A stretch of DNA of 64,000 nt from an uncultured Roseovarius sp. (GTDB lineage: Bacteria > Pseudomonadota > Alphaproteobacteria > Rhodobacterales > Rhodobacteraceae), in contig CANNCP010000007.1 of assembly GCA_947503145.1 (NCBI GenBank), positions 1-64,000 of the forward strand, in the 5' to 3' direction. The notes beneath the pieces are model-generated. The model was not told the origin of the DNA and searched no databases. It saw only the letters and a list, made by a program, of their open reading frames with translations. Shown piece by piece: positions 1 through 9,440 of this stretch (the first letter of the stretch is position 1; every line of letters begins with the position of its first letter). The translations under genes were made by a program, and so were the position numbers.

Positions 1-609
1 TACCTGCTTGATGAAGGCCGCAAGACGATGGCGAGCCAGCCCATCGAGATCACCGAACCCGAAGTGACCGTCAGCGGGCCGGATGAGTTGCGGGCGGGTG
101 ACAAGCTGCGGTTTTCGTGGACCGGAGCGGTCAATCCGCGTGACTACATCCGCATCACCCCGATGGGCAGCGACGATGCTCATGACAAAGGTGATTATGT
201 CCGCGTCGGCAAAAACTCCGAGGCCGAACTGACGGCACCCGAACAGACCGGATTTTACGAGTTGCGCTATACGCTCGATGAAGGACGGCGGGTGCTGGCA
301 CGGCACCGATTCGAGGTGCTCGCCGCCGATGCGCCGCTGAACACGGGTGCAAGCCTGACCGCACCCGACACGGCTGCACCGGGCAGCACTGTCGAGGTCA
401 GCTGGAGCGTGGATGCATCCGAAGGCGATCAGCGCATCACGCTGGCACGGGGAGATCAGGCGATCTTTACCTGGATCACCGCGATCAAGACCGCCGACGG
501 TCCGCCCGTGATGATGCCGATGCCAGCCGAGCCGGGCAGCTACGAACTGCGCTTTCTCGATGTCAGCAAGCAGGAGGTACTGGCGCGCAAGGTGATCACG
601 GTGGAGTGA
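1..609 (+). CDS. C-terminal part of a von Willebrand factor A-type surface protein (5' end outside window)
   Basis: The reading frame is open from base 1, so the start lies upstream of the window; the ATG at 28 is probably internal. What is visible is about 200 residues built from two similar beta-rich repeats of roughly 95 residues. Each opens with a phrase like EVTVSGPDELRAGD and closes with a GFYELRY or GSYELRF strand followed by an ALAR-type turn. I recall this repeat arrangement from the tails of VWA-domain proteins in roseobacters, but the VWA domain itself is not in the window, so the name is inferred. It is probably secreted or envelope-attached. It runs towards the minus-strand DUF1491/era group, and a GC-rich palindrome follows at 663-683. 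Confidence 0.6.
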   Translation, partial: YLLDEGRKTMASQPIEITEPEVTVSGPDELRAGDKLRFSWTGAVNPRDYIRITPMGSDDAHDKGDYVRVGKNSEAELTAPEQTGFYELRYTLDEGRRVLARHRFEVLAADAPLNTGASLTAPDTAAPGSTVEVSWSVDASEGDQRITLARGDQAIFTWITAIKTADGPPVMMPMPAEPGSYELRFLDVSKQEVLARKVITVE

Positions 610-662
610 GCCTGTGACAGGATTCGCGCCCGGCGGCGACCAGGGTCGGACAAGGGCGCGAG

Positions 663-683
663 GCCCCGGGTCAGGCCCGGGGC
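663..683. repeat. GC-rich dispersed palindrome, solo copy
   Basis: Arms GCCCCGGG (663-670) and CCCGGGGC (676-683) flank the loop TCAGG. Bases 660-686 match 33100-33126 at 26 of 27 positions, so this is the same dispersed element that flanks the GIY-YIG gene. It lies between convergent genes, where it could act as a terminator, although no T-run follows. Confidence 0.75.
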
Positions 684-705
684 GGGGGCGGGCGCAGGTC
701 TGCGG

Positions 706-1038
706 TCAGTCGCTCAGCCCATCTTGATCCAGCAGATGCCGACCGGCGCGGTCCTCTACCTCGATCACCCACAGATCGGGATCAAAGCCACGCTGGCGGG
801 CTATGGCCGCGTCCACCTCGGCCTCTGGGCCTGCTGTCAGTTCGGTCCAGTGGCGCGCGCCGGTCATCAGATCGAAACTGCGCTGATAGGCGGTGGCACG
901 CCCGTCAAGCGTATTGAGTTTGATCAGCACCGCGCCTGCGGTGTTGTCGCCATGCGCCACTACGAAGGCCGGGATCGCGACCGCGCGCAGGCGCGTGAGA
1001 TAGGCCTGTACCCAGAACTCTGCGGTCAGGCGTGGCAT
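706..1038 (-). CDS. DUF1491 family protein
   Basis: A 110-residue protein starting MPRLTAEFWV and ending in a DLWVIEVEDRAGRHLL strand. It matches the small DUF1491 family of alphaproteobacteria, whose function is unknown. The start is the ATG at 1038; a longer open frame upstream overlaps era and is not credible. No signal peptide or membrane segment is visible, so it is probably cytoplasmic. It follows era on the same strand after a 52-base gap that holds one copy of the GAGTATTT repeat. Confidence 0.8.
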   Translation of the reverse strand: MPRLTAEFWVQAYLTRLRAVAIPAFVVAHGDNTAGAVLIKLNTLDGRATAYQRSFDLMTGARHWTELTAGPEAEVDAAIARQRGFDPDLWVIEVEDRAGRHLLDQDGLSD

Positions 1039-1054
1039 GGCTGGTCGGGAATCC

Positions 1055-1079
1055 GAGTATTTCGGGAAAAATGAAGGGC
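1055..1079 (+). repeat. GAGTATTT/GAAAAATGAA dispersed repeat, copy 1
   Basis: GAGTATTT followed by CGG and then GAAAAATGAAGGGC. It lies in the gap between era and DUF1491. Four further copies in the window share the same two halves (14906, 35908 inverted, 35964, 55782). Confidence 0.7.
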
Positions 1080-1090
1080 CGGGGCACACA

Positions 1091-1996
1091 TCAGTTGCCG
1101 TCCTTGAAATTGAGACCCATTTCCGTGTAGCGCTCGGCCTCTTCCAGCCAGTTGGGGCGCACCTTGACCTGCAGGAAAAGGTGCACGCGGCGCCCGAGGA
1201 ATTCCTCCAGCTCTTCGCGGGCGGCCTTGGAGACGGCCTTGGCCGTTTCGCCGCCCTTGCCCAGCAGGATGCCTTTGTGACCGTCGCGCATGACATAGAC
1301 GATCTGATCGATCCGGGCCGAGCCATCCTCGCGCTCTTCCCAGTTCTCGGTCTCGACGGTCAGCTGGTAGGGCAATTCCTGGTGCAACCGCAGAGTCAGC
1401 TTTTCGCGGGTGATCTCGGCGGCGATCATGCGCAGGGGCAGATCGGCAATCTGGTCTTCGGGATAGAGCCAGGGGCCCTCGGGGACATTCTCGGCCAGCC
1501 AGGTGCGCAGGGTGTCGACACCGTGGCCCTTTTCGGCGGAGATGAGATAGGTTTCGACGAAATCGAACCGATCATTCATCTCCTTGGTCAGCGCCAGCAG
1601 CGTTTCGGATTTCACGCGGTCGATCTTGTTGATCAACAGGGCCACCTTGCGACCTTTTGAAATATCGCCGAGACCTTCGAGAATCCGCTCGACCCCTTCG
1701 GTGATGCCGCGATTCGCCTCGATCAGGAGAAGCGTGACATCGGCATCCGCCACCCCGCCCCAAGCTGCGGCGACCATGGCGCGATCCAGGCGGCGGCGCG
1801 GTTTGAACAGGCCGGGCGTGTCGACAAAGATCAGCTGGCTGTCGCCTTCGATGGCCACGCCGCGAATCCGCGCGCGCGTCGTCTGCACCTTGTGCGTGAC
1901 GATGCTGACCTTGGCGCCGACCATGCGGTTGAGCAGCGTGGATTTGCCTGCGTTGGGCTCTCCGATCAGGGCAATGAATCCGGCGCGGGTGGTCAT
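1091..1996 (-). CDS. era: GTPase Era
   Basis: Era binds GTP and the 3' end of 16S rRNA during maturation of the 30S subunit. The 301-residue protein has the G1 loop GEPNAGKS at residues 12-19, the G3 motif DTPGLF near residue 61, the G4 motif NKID near 123, and a C-terminal KH RNA-binding domain with a GKGG turn. The length is normal for the family. The start is taken as ATG 1996 (MTTRAGFIAL); an in-frame ATG two codons upstream at 2002 is an alternative. It follows rnc, the usual alphaproteobacterial order lepB-rnc-era, so ribosomal RNA cleavage and assembly factors are probably co-transcribed. Confidence 0.97.
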   Translation of the reverse strand: MTTRAGFIALIGEPNAGKSTLLNRMVGAKVSIVTHKVQTTRARIRGVAIEGDSQLIFVDTPGLFKPRRRLDRAMVAAAWGGVADADVTLLLIEANRGITEGVERILEGLGDISKGRKVALLINKIDRVKSETLLALTKEMNDRFDFVETYLISAEKGHGVDTLRTWLAENVPEGPWLYPEDQIADLPLRMIAAEITREKLTLRLHQELPYQLTVETENWEEREDGSARIDQIVYVMRDGHKGILLGKGGETAKAVSKAAREELEEFLGRRVHLFLQVKVRPNWLEEAERYTEMGLNFKDGN

Positions 1997-2115
1997 GGGC
2001 ATCTCTTTTCGTGTTGCGAAGGCCCAGCCCATATCCGATCGCAGCGCGTATGGCCAGATGTCTGCGACGGCACCGGGCAGAGGCACAAACGCCGAGCGCG
2101 CGGAGTTGGCAGGCG

Positions 2116-2814
2116 TCAATCCTTGCGCGGGGGGGCGACTTCGAGCCGTGCGAGCAGCGCCGTGGCTGCGGCCTGTTCGGCCTGACGTTTGGAGCCTGCC
2201 GTCGCCGTTTCGGAGTGACCGCTCTGGAGTTCTGCCAATATCGTGAAATACGGCGCGTGGTCCGGGCCAGAGCGGGCGGTTTCGGTATAGCTGGGCGGTG
2301 GCAGGCCGCGCGCCTGCGCCCATTCCTGCAACACGGTCTTTGCATCGCGCGCGTCCGACTTGACCGCGCCGACCCTTTCGCCCCACAGACGCAGCACCAT
2401 ATCGCGCGCGACCTCAAAACCGGCGTCGAGATAGACGGCGGCAATCACCGCTTCCATCGCGTCACCCAGAAGAGCCTGTTTGCGTCGCCCGCCCGAGAGC
2501 ATCTCGGAGCGGCCAAGCTTCAGCACCGCACCGAGGTCGATCTGCCGCGCCACGTCGGCGCAGGCCTCCTTGCGCACCAACGCGTTGTAGCGTGGCGCCA
2601 GCAGCCCCTCGCTGGCGTCGGGGTCATGATCCAGCAGCGCCTCTGACATGACGAGGCCGAGCACCCGGTCGCCTAGAAACTCCAGCCGCTGGTTGTCGCG
2701 GCGCGTGGCCGAGGACATCGAGGCATGAGTGACGGCCTGCACCAGCAGCGAGGGCTGCACAAACTCATGCCCCAGCCGGGCGGCGAACGCTTTGATGTCG
2801 GCAGAAAGTTTCAC
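2116..2814 (-). CDS. rnc: Ribonuclease III
   Basis: Endonuclease that cuts double-stranded RNA, including rRNA precursors. The 232-residue protein shows the signature [13 protein letters not shown] with its metal-binding acidic residues, a second acidic helix ([16 protein letters not shown]), and a C-terminal double-stranded RNA-binding domain ending [11 protein letters not shown] chose the GTG at 2814, which gives the family-typical beginning [15 protein letters not shown] and overlaps the lepB stop as GTGA. That four-base overlap suggests translational coupling to lepB. A longer frame starting inside lepB is possible but unnecessary. Confidence 0.96.
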   Translation of the reverse strand: MKLSADIKAFAARLGHEFVQPSLLVQAVTHASMSSATRRDNQRLEFLGDRVLGLVMSEALLDHDPDASEGLLAPRYNALVRKEACADVARQIDLGAVLKLGRSEMLSGGRRKQALLGDAMEAVIAAVYLDAGFEVARDMVLRLWGERVGAVKSDARDAKTVLQEWAQARGLPPPSYTETARSGPDHAPYFTILAELQSGHSETATAGSKRQAEQAAATALLARLEVAPPRKD

Positions 2815-3647
2815 TCGAGCCTCTTGAAGAAGCGATCCCCCCGCCATGTCCAGAAATAGAACATCCGGCTACCCGCAGAGGAAAAGATCACCCGGTTCGC
2901 GCGACCTATAAGGTTCTCGAAGGGGACGAAGCCGACCCCACCCACCGCCTGCGGAAAGCGGCTGTCAGTGGAATTGTCGCGATTGTCGCCCATGAAGAAG
3001 TAATGCCCTTCTGGCACGTTAAAGACGCCGGTGTTGTCCGAGCGCTGATTGGTGATGTTGAGGATCGAATGCGCGCTCCCGCCCGGCAGCGTCTCGATCT
3101 GGCGCGATTTGCTACAGATGGCGCCTTCGCCCACCACACCGTTTTCGCAGCGCGGACGCGAGCGTAGCGGGCCCTGCGCTTCGAACACCTCGTCAAAGCT
3201 GCCCGCATCGGCCAGACCCACCGGCGTATCGTTGATGTTCAGTACGCCCGCCTTCATCTGGACCTTGTCGCCCGGCATGCCGATCAGGCGCTTGATGAAA
3301 TCGGTGCCATTCACCGGATGGCGAAAGACGACGATATCACCGCGCTCGGGCTCGCCGCCCAGGATGCGGGTATTGTCACCGTCTAGAAAGCCGCAGATAT
3401 CCTTGGCGTCGATGTCGATACCCAGCGCGCCGATGCGGATCGACGGGCACGACGCGTAGGAATAGCCGTAGGCCATCTTGTTGACGAAAAGAAAATCACC
3501 GATCAGCAGCGTTTCCTTCATTGATCCCGATGGAATCCAGAAGGGCTGAAAGAACAGGGTGCGGAATATCCCGGCGATCAGCAGGGCATAAACGACAGTC
3601 TTGATCGTCTCGACAATCGAATTGGTCTTCTTTTCGTCGCTGGCCAT
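2811..3647 (-). CDS. lepB: Signal peptidase I
   Basis: Membrane peptidase that removes signal peptides from secreted proteins. The 278-residue protein has an N-terminal membrane anchor ([17 protein letters not shown], about residues 17-33), the nucleophile Ser42 in [10 protein letters not shown], and the general base Lys119 in [11 protein letters not shown]. The conserved late box [17 protein letters not shown] is also present. The start is ATG 3647 (MASDEKK), because ten further upstream codons add nothing family-like. It lies between acpS and rnc in the common order acpS-lepB-rnc-era. Confidence 0.97.
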   Translation of the reverse strand: MASDEKKTNSIVETIKTVVYALLIAGIFRTLFFQPFWIPSGSMKETLLIGDFLFVNKMAYGYSYASCPSIRIGALGIDIDAKDICGFLDGDNTRILGGEPERGDIVVFRHPVNGTDFIKRLIGMPGDKVQMKAGVLNINDTPVGLADAGSFDEVFEAQGPLRSRPRCENGVVGEGAICSKSRQIETLPGGSAHSILNITNQRSDNTGVFNVPEGHYFFMGDNRDNSTDSRFPQAVGGVGFVPFENLIGRANRVIFSSAGSRMFYFWTWRGDRFFKRLE

Positions 3648-3768
3648 GCGTGGGTCTCCGCCTGAAATCGGTCGCATGCTTCATGGTCGCGCCCGCTACG
3701 GGTGTCAAGGCGGGGCAGGTATCACGGCCCATTCTGTGCGGTTCGCGCGTGGTGCTTCTGGCCCTGGA

Positions 3769-4185
3769 TCAAGCCCTCTCGGGGGCGTTGTGCGGGTGCG
3801 CCTCGATCACCACAAAGGCCTGAGCCCACGGGTGATCGTCGGTCAGGGTGACGTGGATGATCGCCTGGTGCCCCTCGGGCGTCATTTCGGCCAGCCGCTG
3901 AGCCGCCCAGCCCGTCACCTGCATCACCGGCTGCCCTGTCTCAAGGTTGCTCACGGCCATGTCCTTCCACGCAATGCCCATGCGCAGGCCCGTGCCCAGC
4001 GCCTTGGAGCACGCCTCCTTGGCGGCCCAGCGTTTGGCATAGGTGCCGGGTGTATCGGCGCGGTTCGCCGCCTTGTCCTGCTCCACCTGCGTAAAGACGC
4101 GGTTGCGGAACCGGTCGCCAAACCGGTCGAGCGTGGCGGCGATACGCTCGATATTGGCCAGATCCGACCCGATGCCGATGATCAT
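3769..4185 (-). CDS. acpS: Holo-[acyl-carrier-protein] synthase
   Basis: Transfers 4'-phosphopantetheine from CoA to a serine of acyl carrier protein, which activates fatty acid synthesis. The 138-residue protein begins [14 protein letters not shown] with the metal-binding Asp8. It carries the second family motif [16 protein letters not shown], whose Glu is a metal ligand. Length is normal. It precedes lepB by 121 bases on the same strand. Confidence 0.96.
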   Translation of the reverse strand: MIIGIGSDLANIERIAATLDRFGDRFRNRVFTQVEQDKAANRADTPGTYAKRWAAKEACSKALGTGLRMGIAWKDMAVSNLETGQPVMQVTGWAAQRLAEMTPEGHQAIIHVTLTDDHPWAQAFVVIEAHPHNAPERA

Positions 4186-4264
4186 TCCGACGCCCTCCAC
4201 ACCAGCAGGCCCAGCCCGACACAAGCCGCGCAGCCGGGCGCGAAACAGAACACCGCACCTTGCA

Positions 4265-4702
4265 TCATCTGAGCAGCGCCACGATTGCGCCGGTCGCTTG
4301 ATTGAGCGTGAATTGCAGCCAGCGTGGCACAAAATCCGTCCCGTCGTAGATATGGACATTCACGTCAAAGACCAGTCCGATGGATGGATTGTAATTTGCA
4401 TCCAGACTGCCCCAATCAACATTGGAAAAGCCGATCGCGGACCCCACTCCCAGGGTCCGGCATTGCCGCCGGTTGACCTCATCATCGTAGGGCGGTGACA
4501 GGATCAGGATGTGATACGCGCCTGCCGCCGGTTCGGTCACGTCCATCAGCGCAAGACGCACCTTGCCGTTGGCGAAGGTGGCGGTGTGGTCCTCCCACGG
4601 CTCGACGATGGCATCGGCATGCGCGATCCAGTCGCAGGGGATCACCTGTTGTGCGGCGACCGGTGTGGCCAGCAGGCCCGCGATCAGGGCAATACGGTAC
4701 AT
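4265..4702 (-). CDS. Secreted protein of unknown function
   Basis: A 145-residue protein with a clear signal peptide ([19 protein letters not shown], cleavage expected after VAA). The mature part is about 125 residues with two cysteines (CDW near the start, and RQCRT) that could form a disulfide. It looks beta-rich, and I do not recognise the family. It is probably periplasmic. It sits between an inner-membrane protein and acpS on the same strand. Confidence 0.65.
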   Translation of the reverse strand: MYRIALIAGLLATPVAAQQVIPCDWIAHADAIVEPWEDHTATFANGKVRLALMDVTEPAAGAYHILILSPPYDDEVNRRQCRTLGVGSAIGFSNVDWGSLDANYNPSIGLVFDVNVHIYDGTDFVPRWLQFTLNQATGAIVALLR

Positions 4703-4826
4703 CAGTCAGACCTCCAGTCTGGTGGTGGGAATTTCCGGGCCGACCGCGGCGAAACAGCCGCGCGGGCGCATGGAACCGCCCGCGATGGTCCGGGCACAAC
4801 AAGGATGAGACCCATTTCGCAACCGG

Positions 4827-5258
4827 TCATTCGCCCTTGCCCCGCGCCTGCCGGCCCAGCTCGGTCGAGACACCGATGCCAAAGAAAAACCGGTTCGAGA
4901 TCAGGTAGGCCCCGGCGTAGATGCCCAGCAGGATCAGGAATTGCTGCGAGGCGAAGGCCGCGATGGTCAGCTTGCCAAACTCGGGCAGCAACCCGCCCGC
5001 CAGATAACCAAGCGCAAGGTTCAGCCCGGTCGCCAGCGCAGTGGCGATCCAGACGAAACCCCACATTTCAGCGCGCGTGGGCCTTTGGCTGCGGGTCCGC
5101 GCATGACGGTGCCCCTCGACCAGTGCCGCGATCATCGCCGGCACGATGAGCTGCGTGGACGAGCCAAGCTCGGATACCCGCCCCTCCAGCAGACGCACCA
5201 CCAGCCCGGCGCCAAAGGCCACAGCCAGAAAAACGAGGGCGTAGCGCAGATAGCTCAT
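4827..5258 (-). CDS. ABZJ_00895-type inner-membrane protein
   Basis: A 143-residue protein with about four hydrophobic segments ([61 protein letters not shown]). The pattern resembles the small ABZJ_00895 membrane family, for which no function is known. Its ATG overlaps the pdxJ stop by four bases, so it is almost certainly translated from the pdxJ transcript. Confidence 0.7.
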   Translation of the reverse strand: MSYLRYALVFLAVAFGAGLVVRLLEGRVSELGSSTQLIVPAMIAALVEGHRHARTRSQRPTRAEMWGFVWIATALATGLNLALGYLAGGLLPEFGKLTIAAFASQQFLILLGIYAGAYLISNRFFFGIGVSTELGRQARGKGE

Positions 5259-6025
5259 CCGCTGGTTTTCAGCGTTTCGCTACGCGCGGCATCCATCAGC
5301 TCGCGCATCTGGGCGATGGCCGGTTTGAGGCCACAAAAGATCGCCTCGCCGATCAGGAAATGGCCGATATTCAGCTCGCGCACTTCGGGAAAGACGGCGA
5401 CCGGTCCGACAGTATCGTACGTGAGGCCATGCCCGGCATGCACCTCCAGCCCCAGCGAATGGGCATAGGCCGACATCTCGCGCAGGGACTGCAATTCGAC
5501 GTCGCGGGCCACATAGCGTTCTTCGGCATGGGCGTCGCAATAGGCGCCTGTGTGCAGCTCGATCACCTCGGCGCCGATCCGCGCGGCGGCCTCGATCTGT
5601 GCGGGATCGGCAGCGATGAAAATCGACACGCGGCAGCCTGCCTCGCGCAGCGGCGCAATGAAATGCGCCATGCGGTTTTCCTCGCGCGCCACCTCCAGAC
5701 CACCCTCGGTGGTGCGCTCTTCGCGCTTTTCGGGCACGATGCAGACCGCGTGGGGTTTATGGCGCAGCGCGATCTGCATCATTTCGTCCGTCGCGGCCAT
5801 CTCGAAATTCAACGGCACGCCCAGCCCCGCCATCAATGCGTCGATATCACGGTCCGAGATGTGCCGGCGATCCTCGCGCAGATGCGCAGTGATGCCGTCG
5901 GCACCTGCCTCTTCGGCCAGCTTGGCGGCGCGCAGCGGATCGGGCGTATCCCCGCCGCGCGCATTGCGCACGGTGGCGACGTGATCAATGTTGACACCGA
6001 GGCGCAGACGGTCGGAAATTGGCAT
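5255..6025 (-). CDS. pdxJ: Pyridoxine 5'-phosphate synthase
   Basis: Makes the pyridine ring of vitamin B6 by condensing 1-deoxyxylulose 5-phosphate with 3-amino-2-oxopropyl phosphate. The 256-residue TIM barrel carries the family start [20 protein letters not shown], the second conserved box [12 protein letters not shown], and the late box [12 protein letters not shown]. The ATG at 6025 has AGGAG at a suitable distance. A symmetrical sequence (TAGTC, ACA, GACTA at 6051-6063) lies just upstream and may be a binding site for an unknown regulator. Confidence 0.96.
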   Translation of the reverse strand: MPISDRLRLGVNIDHVATVRNARGGDTPDPLRAAKLAEEAGADGITAHLREDRRHISDRDIDALMAGLGVPLNFEMAATDEMMQIALRHKPHAVCIVPEKREERTTEGGLEVAREENRMAHFIAPLREAGCRVSIFIAADPAQIEAAARIGAEVIELHTGAYCDAHAEERYVARDVELQSLREMSAYAHSLGLEVHAGHGLTYDTVGPVAVFPEVRELNIGHFLIGEAIFCGLKPAIAQMRELMDAARSETLKTSG

Positions 6026-6138
6026 GGCGGTCTCCTACGAACGAATGGATTAGTCACAGACTAGACTAAGCCGATTGCGTAGCAGGCTGAAAGGCAAAAC
6101 TCCGCCACCCGGCGGTCTGGTAGTCGCGGCAGAACGCC

Positions 6139-6801
6139 TCACTCCGCGTCAGGAGCATCCGTATCCTTGAGCGCCGCTTTCTTCTTCAGCTCGGCCCACT
6201 TCTTCTTCAGTCGGTTCTTGCGGCGGTTCTGGTAGACGATCAGCAGCGGCAGGCTGAAGTAATAACACGCGATCCCCGCGATCAACCCCGGAATGATCCC
6301 GCCGACCATGTAGGGCAAGAACACATCATCATAGAAAACATGCAGCTTGCTCCAATGCGCCACATCGCCGGTAAAGAGCGCAAAGAGGTTGTCCTTGAAG
6401 TCATTCCCCGCATCGATGAACTTGCCGCCCAGTGAGCGATGCAGTTCCTCGGACAGTTTCCCGCTTTGGCCCAGCAGAAAATGCCCCGTCTGAAGCGAGA
6501 TCGTCGCGATGGCCAGAAATGTCAGGGGGTTGCCGAAGAATGTCGCCAGCAGCGCCGCCAGGATATTGCCACGCATAACCCAGGCGACGAGAGCAGCGGC
6601 AACGAAGTGAAAGCCGAAGAACGGCGTGAACGAAACCAGGACACCGGCAAAGATGCCCCGCGCGATCCGGTGCGGCGGGTCGGGCAGACGGCGCAGCCGA
6701 TGCTTGACATATAGCGCGGCGCGGCCCCACCCGCCTCTCGGCCAGAAGAAATCGGCAACAGCTTTCCAAACGGGCCGCTTGTCTCGACGTTTGAAAACCA
6801 C
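6139..6801 (-). CDS. DUF2062 domain membrane protein
   Basis: A 220-residue protein with a basic N-terminus and a hydrophobic central block typical of DUF2062 (FAGVLVSFTPFFGFHFVAA, AALLATFFGNPLTFLAIA). A further membrane segment (GGIIPGLIAGIACYYFSLPL) precedes a strongly charged tail rich in Lys and Glu. Function is unknown. The stop codon of rsh lies 12 bases before its start, so it is read as part of the rpoZ-rsh transcript. Confidence 0.85.
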   Translation of the reverse strand: MVFKRRDKRPVWKAVADFFWPRGGWGRAALYVKHRLRRLPDPPHRIARGIFAGVLVSFTPFFGFHFVAAALVAWVMRGNILAALLATFFGNPLTFLAIATISLQTGHFLLGQSGKLSEELHRSLGGKFIDAGNDFKDNLFALFTGDVAHWSKLHVFYDDVFLPYMVGGIIPGLIAGIACYYFSLPLLIVYQNRRKNRLKKKWAELKKKAALKDTDAPDAE

Positions 6802-6813
6802 CTGGATCGGCTC

Positions 6814-8964
6814 CTAGCGTTCGATGCGCGCTGCGGCTGCACCTTGCGCGATATCTCTGTGACGTGCCACTTCGGCAACGTTGCTTTCGGCGTCCAGTGC
6901 GGAAATGACACTGTGCAGTTGTTCGGCGTCGCGAAGCTCTACTTCGATCAGCAGCCGGTAAAAATCCGGTTTGCGGTCAACGAACGTCATGTTCGAGATA
7001 TTGGCGTTCCGCTCGCCGATCAAGGTGCAAATGCGCCCCATGGCTCCTGCGTCATTGCCGATGGCCACATCAAGCGACACCTCATAGGCTGCCTCATGCG
7101 GGCCGGCGTGCCATTGCAGATCGACCCAGCGCTCGGGCTGATCCTCGAACGCAGTGAGGCCGACGCAGTCGATGGCGTGCAGAACGACGCCTCGCCCACG
7201 ATACGTGATGCCCACGATCCGTTCGCCCGGGAGCGGCTGGCAGCAGCGGGCACGATCAAAGTACTGATCGGCCTGAAGGCCGATTACCGCACGGTCCCGG
7301 CTGATCTCGGTGCCGTCGGTCGGTGCCAGATCGGGATAGACCGCGTGCAGCACCTCGCGCCCGGCCAACTCGGCGCTGCCCATGCGGGCCAGCAGTTCAT
7401 TGACATCGCCGATGCGCAGCGTGCTGGCCGCTGCCGCCAGCGCCTTTTCGGTCGCGCGCTTGCCGACATGTTCGAACGCAACGCGCGCCAGTTCGCGGCC
7501 CAGCTTGACATAGCGGCCCCGGTCCAGTTCGCGCAGCGCGCGGCGGATCGCGGACTTGGCCTTGCCCGTAGTGGCGATATCCAGCCAGGTCGCTTGCGGC
7601 GTCTGTCCATCAGCGATGATGATATCGACCGACTGACCGTTCTTGATCCGGGTCCAGAGCGGGACTCGCATGCCGTCGACCTTGGCGCCGACGCAGGCAT
7701 TGCCGATCCGGGTGTGGATCGCATAGGCAAAGTCGATCGGCGTCGCGCCGCGCGGCAGCTTGACCACGTCGCCCTTGGGGGTAAAGCAGAACACCTGATC
7801 GGCGTACATCTCCAGCTTGACCACTTCGAGGAAAGCCTCGTGATCCTCCTCGGCGTCGAATTGTTCGGTCAGCGAGTTGATCCATTTCGCCGGATCAACG
7901 GCAAAGGGGTTCTCGGTCCGCACGCCATCACGGTAGGACCAGTGCGCCGCGACACCGGTTTCGGCCACATCATCCATCTGGCCTGTCCTGACCTGCACCT
8001 CGACCCGTTTGCCGTCCCGCCCCGAGACGGTGGTATGGATCGACCGGTAGCCGTTGGATTTAGGTTGGCTGATATAATCCTTGAACCGGCCCGGCACCGC
8101 GCGCCAGCGCAGGTGGATCGCGCCCAGCACTGCATAACAGTCATTCTCGGTCTCGGTGACAATGCGGAACCCGTAGATGTCGGACAAACGAGAGAAACCG
8201 AGCTCCTTTTCCCGCATCTTGCGCCAGATCGAATAGGGTTTCTTGGCCCGGCCTGTCACCTCGGCGGTGATGCCGACCTTGCGCAGCTCCTTGCGCATGT
8301 CGCCGGTGATCCGGTCGATCACGTCACCCGATTCGCGTTGCAACGTGATGAAACGGCGCATGATCGAGGCGCGCGCATCCGGGTTGATCACCCGAAAGGC
8401 CAGGTCCTCCAGTTCCTCGCGCATCCATTGCATACCCATCCGGCCCGCAAGCGGCGCAAAGATATCCATCGTCTCGCGCGCCTTTTGCACCTGCTTTTCC
8501 GGGCGCATCGCCTTGATCGTGCGCATGTTGTGCAGACGGTCAGCAAGCTTCACCAGGATCACGCGGAGATCCTTGGACATCGCCATGAACAGCTTGCGAA
8601 AATTCTCGGCCTGCTTGGTCTCGGAACTGGATAGCTGAAGGTTGGTCAGCTTGGTCACGCCATCCACCAGATCGGCGATCTCGCGGCCGAACTTCTGGTT
8701 AATGATGGCGTAGGAGGCTCCGGTATCCTCGATCGTGTCATGCAGGAGCGCAGTCACGATGGTCGCATCGTCCAGCCGTTGTTCGGCCAGCACCGCGGCG
8801 ACGGCGACGGGGTGGGTGAAGTAGGGCTCGCCGGAATACCGGGTCTGCCCTTCATGCATCGCGCGGCTATAGGCATAGGCCGCGCGCAGCAAGTCCTGAT
8901 CGGCCTTGGGGTTGTAGGTGCGGACCAGTTCGATCAGATCATCAACAGAGATCATGCGGTCCAC
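6814..8964 (-). CDS. rsh: Bifunctional (p)ppGpp synthetase/hydrolase, RelA/SpoT homologue
   Basis: Makes and degrades the stringent-response alarmones. The 716-residue protein has, in order, an HD hydrolase domain (ALLHDTIEDTG), a synthetase domain (YSIWRKM, LSDIYGFRIV, NGYRSIHTTV), a TGS domain (VFCFTPKGDVVKLP, then IDFAYAIHTRIGNACVGAK), and a C-terminal ACT domain (LIGERNANISNMTFVDR). Both active-site motif sets look intact, so it should be bifunctional, as expected for the single Rsh of alphaproteobacteria. An alternative start is the ATG three codons in (8955). It follows rpoZ, whose product commonly cooperates with ppGpp at RNA polymerase. Confidence 0.97.
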   Translation of the reverse strand: MDRMISVDDLIELVRTYNPKADQDLLRAAYAYSRAMHEGQTRYSGEPYFTHPVAVAAVLAEQRLDDATIVTALLHDTIEDTGASYAIINQKFGREIADLVDGVTKLTNLQLSSSETKQAENFRKLFMAMSKDLRVILVKLADRLHNMRTIKAMRPEKQVQKARETMDIFAPLAGRMGMQWMREELEDLAFRVINPDARASIMRRFITLQRESGDVIDRITGDMRKELRKVGITAEVTGRAKKPYSIWRKMREKELGFSRLSDIYGFRIVTETENDCYAVLGAIHLRWRAVPGRFKDYISQPKSNGYRSIHTTVSGRDGKRVEVQVRTGQMDDVAETGVAAHWSYRDGVRTENPFAVDPAKWINSLTEQFDAEEDHEAFLEVVKLEMYADQVFCFTPKGDVVKLPRGATPIDFAYAIHTRIGNACVGAKVDGMRVPLWTRIKNGQSVDIIIADGQTPQATWLDIATTGKAKSAIRRALRELDRGRYVKLGRELARVAFEHVGKRATEKALAAAASTLRIGDVNELLARMGSAELAGREVLHAVYPDLAPTDGTEISRDRAVIGLQADQYFDRARCCQPLPGERIVGITYRGRGVVLHAIDCVGLTAFEDQPERWVDLQWHAGPHEAAYEVSLDVAIGNDAGAMGRICTLIGERNANISNMTFVDRKPDFYRLLIEVELRDAEQLHSVISALDAESNVAEVARHRDIAQGAAAARIER

Positions 8965-8999
8965 GCCTCCGGGTTCAGGGACGGGGCAAAGGGCCAGAT

Positions 9000-9356
9000 T
9001 CAGCCCTGCCCTTGCGCCTCCATCAGGGCGCGCAGCAGTTTTTCCTCGGACATGTCGTCTTCCTGCACCTTGTCCGCCTCGCCGCCGCCCATGAGCAGCG
9101 CCATGCTGTCTTCTTCGGGCTCGTCGACCTCGATTTCGGTCTGGTTCGATTCGATCAGCCGTTCGCGCAGTCCGTCGGCGCTCTGGGTTTCTTCGGCGAT
9201 CTCGCGCAAGGCCACGACCGGGTTCTTGTCGTTGTCGCGGTCCACCGTCAACGGTGAGCCTGCGGAAATTTCGCGCGCCCGGTGTGCGGCCAGCATCACC
9301 AGTTCGAAACGGTTTGGAATTTTGTCAACGCAGTCTTCGGTTGTTACGCGGGCCAT
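9000..9356 (-). CDS. rpoZ: DNA-directed RNA polymerase omega subunit
   Basis: Small polymerase subunit that helps fold and keep beta-prime in place and forms part of a ppGpp site. The 118-residue protein starts [20 protein letters not shown], the standard omega N-terminus, followed by the AAHRAREI helix. The acidic C-terminal extension ([18 protein letters not shown]) is usual in Rhodobacteraceae. The start is ATG 9356. It lies immediately upstream of rsh. Confidence 0.97.
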   Translation of the reverse strand: MARVTTEDCVDKIPNRFELVMLAAHRAREISAGSPLTVDRDNDKNPVVALREIAEETQSADGLRERLIESNQTEIEVDEPEEDSMALLMGGGEADKVQEDDMSEEKLLRALMEAQGQG

Positions 9357-9440
9357 GAGACCTCCGGTCCAGTCATCCATCAGAAAGCCCGTATCTACGC
9401 GCTCATATCCAAATTGACAAGCGTCGAATCACAGCGCGCT

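Noticed and set aside
6844..8634. A 596-codon plus-strand frame opposite rsh
   Set aside because: Antisense shadow of a clear RelA/SpoT homologue.
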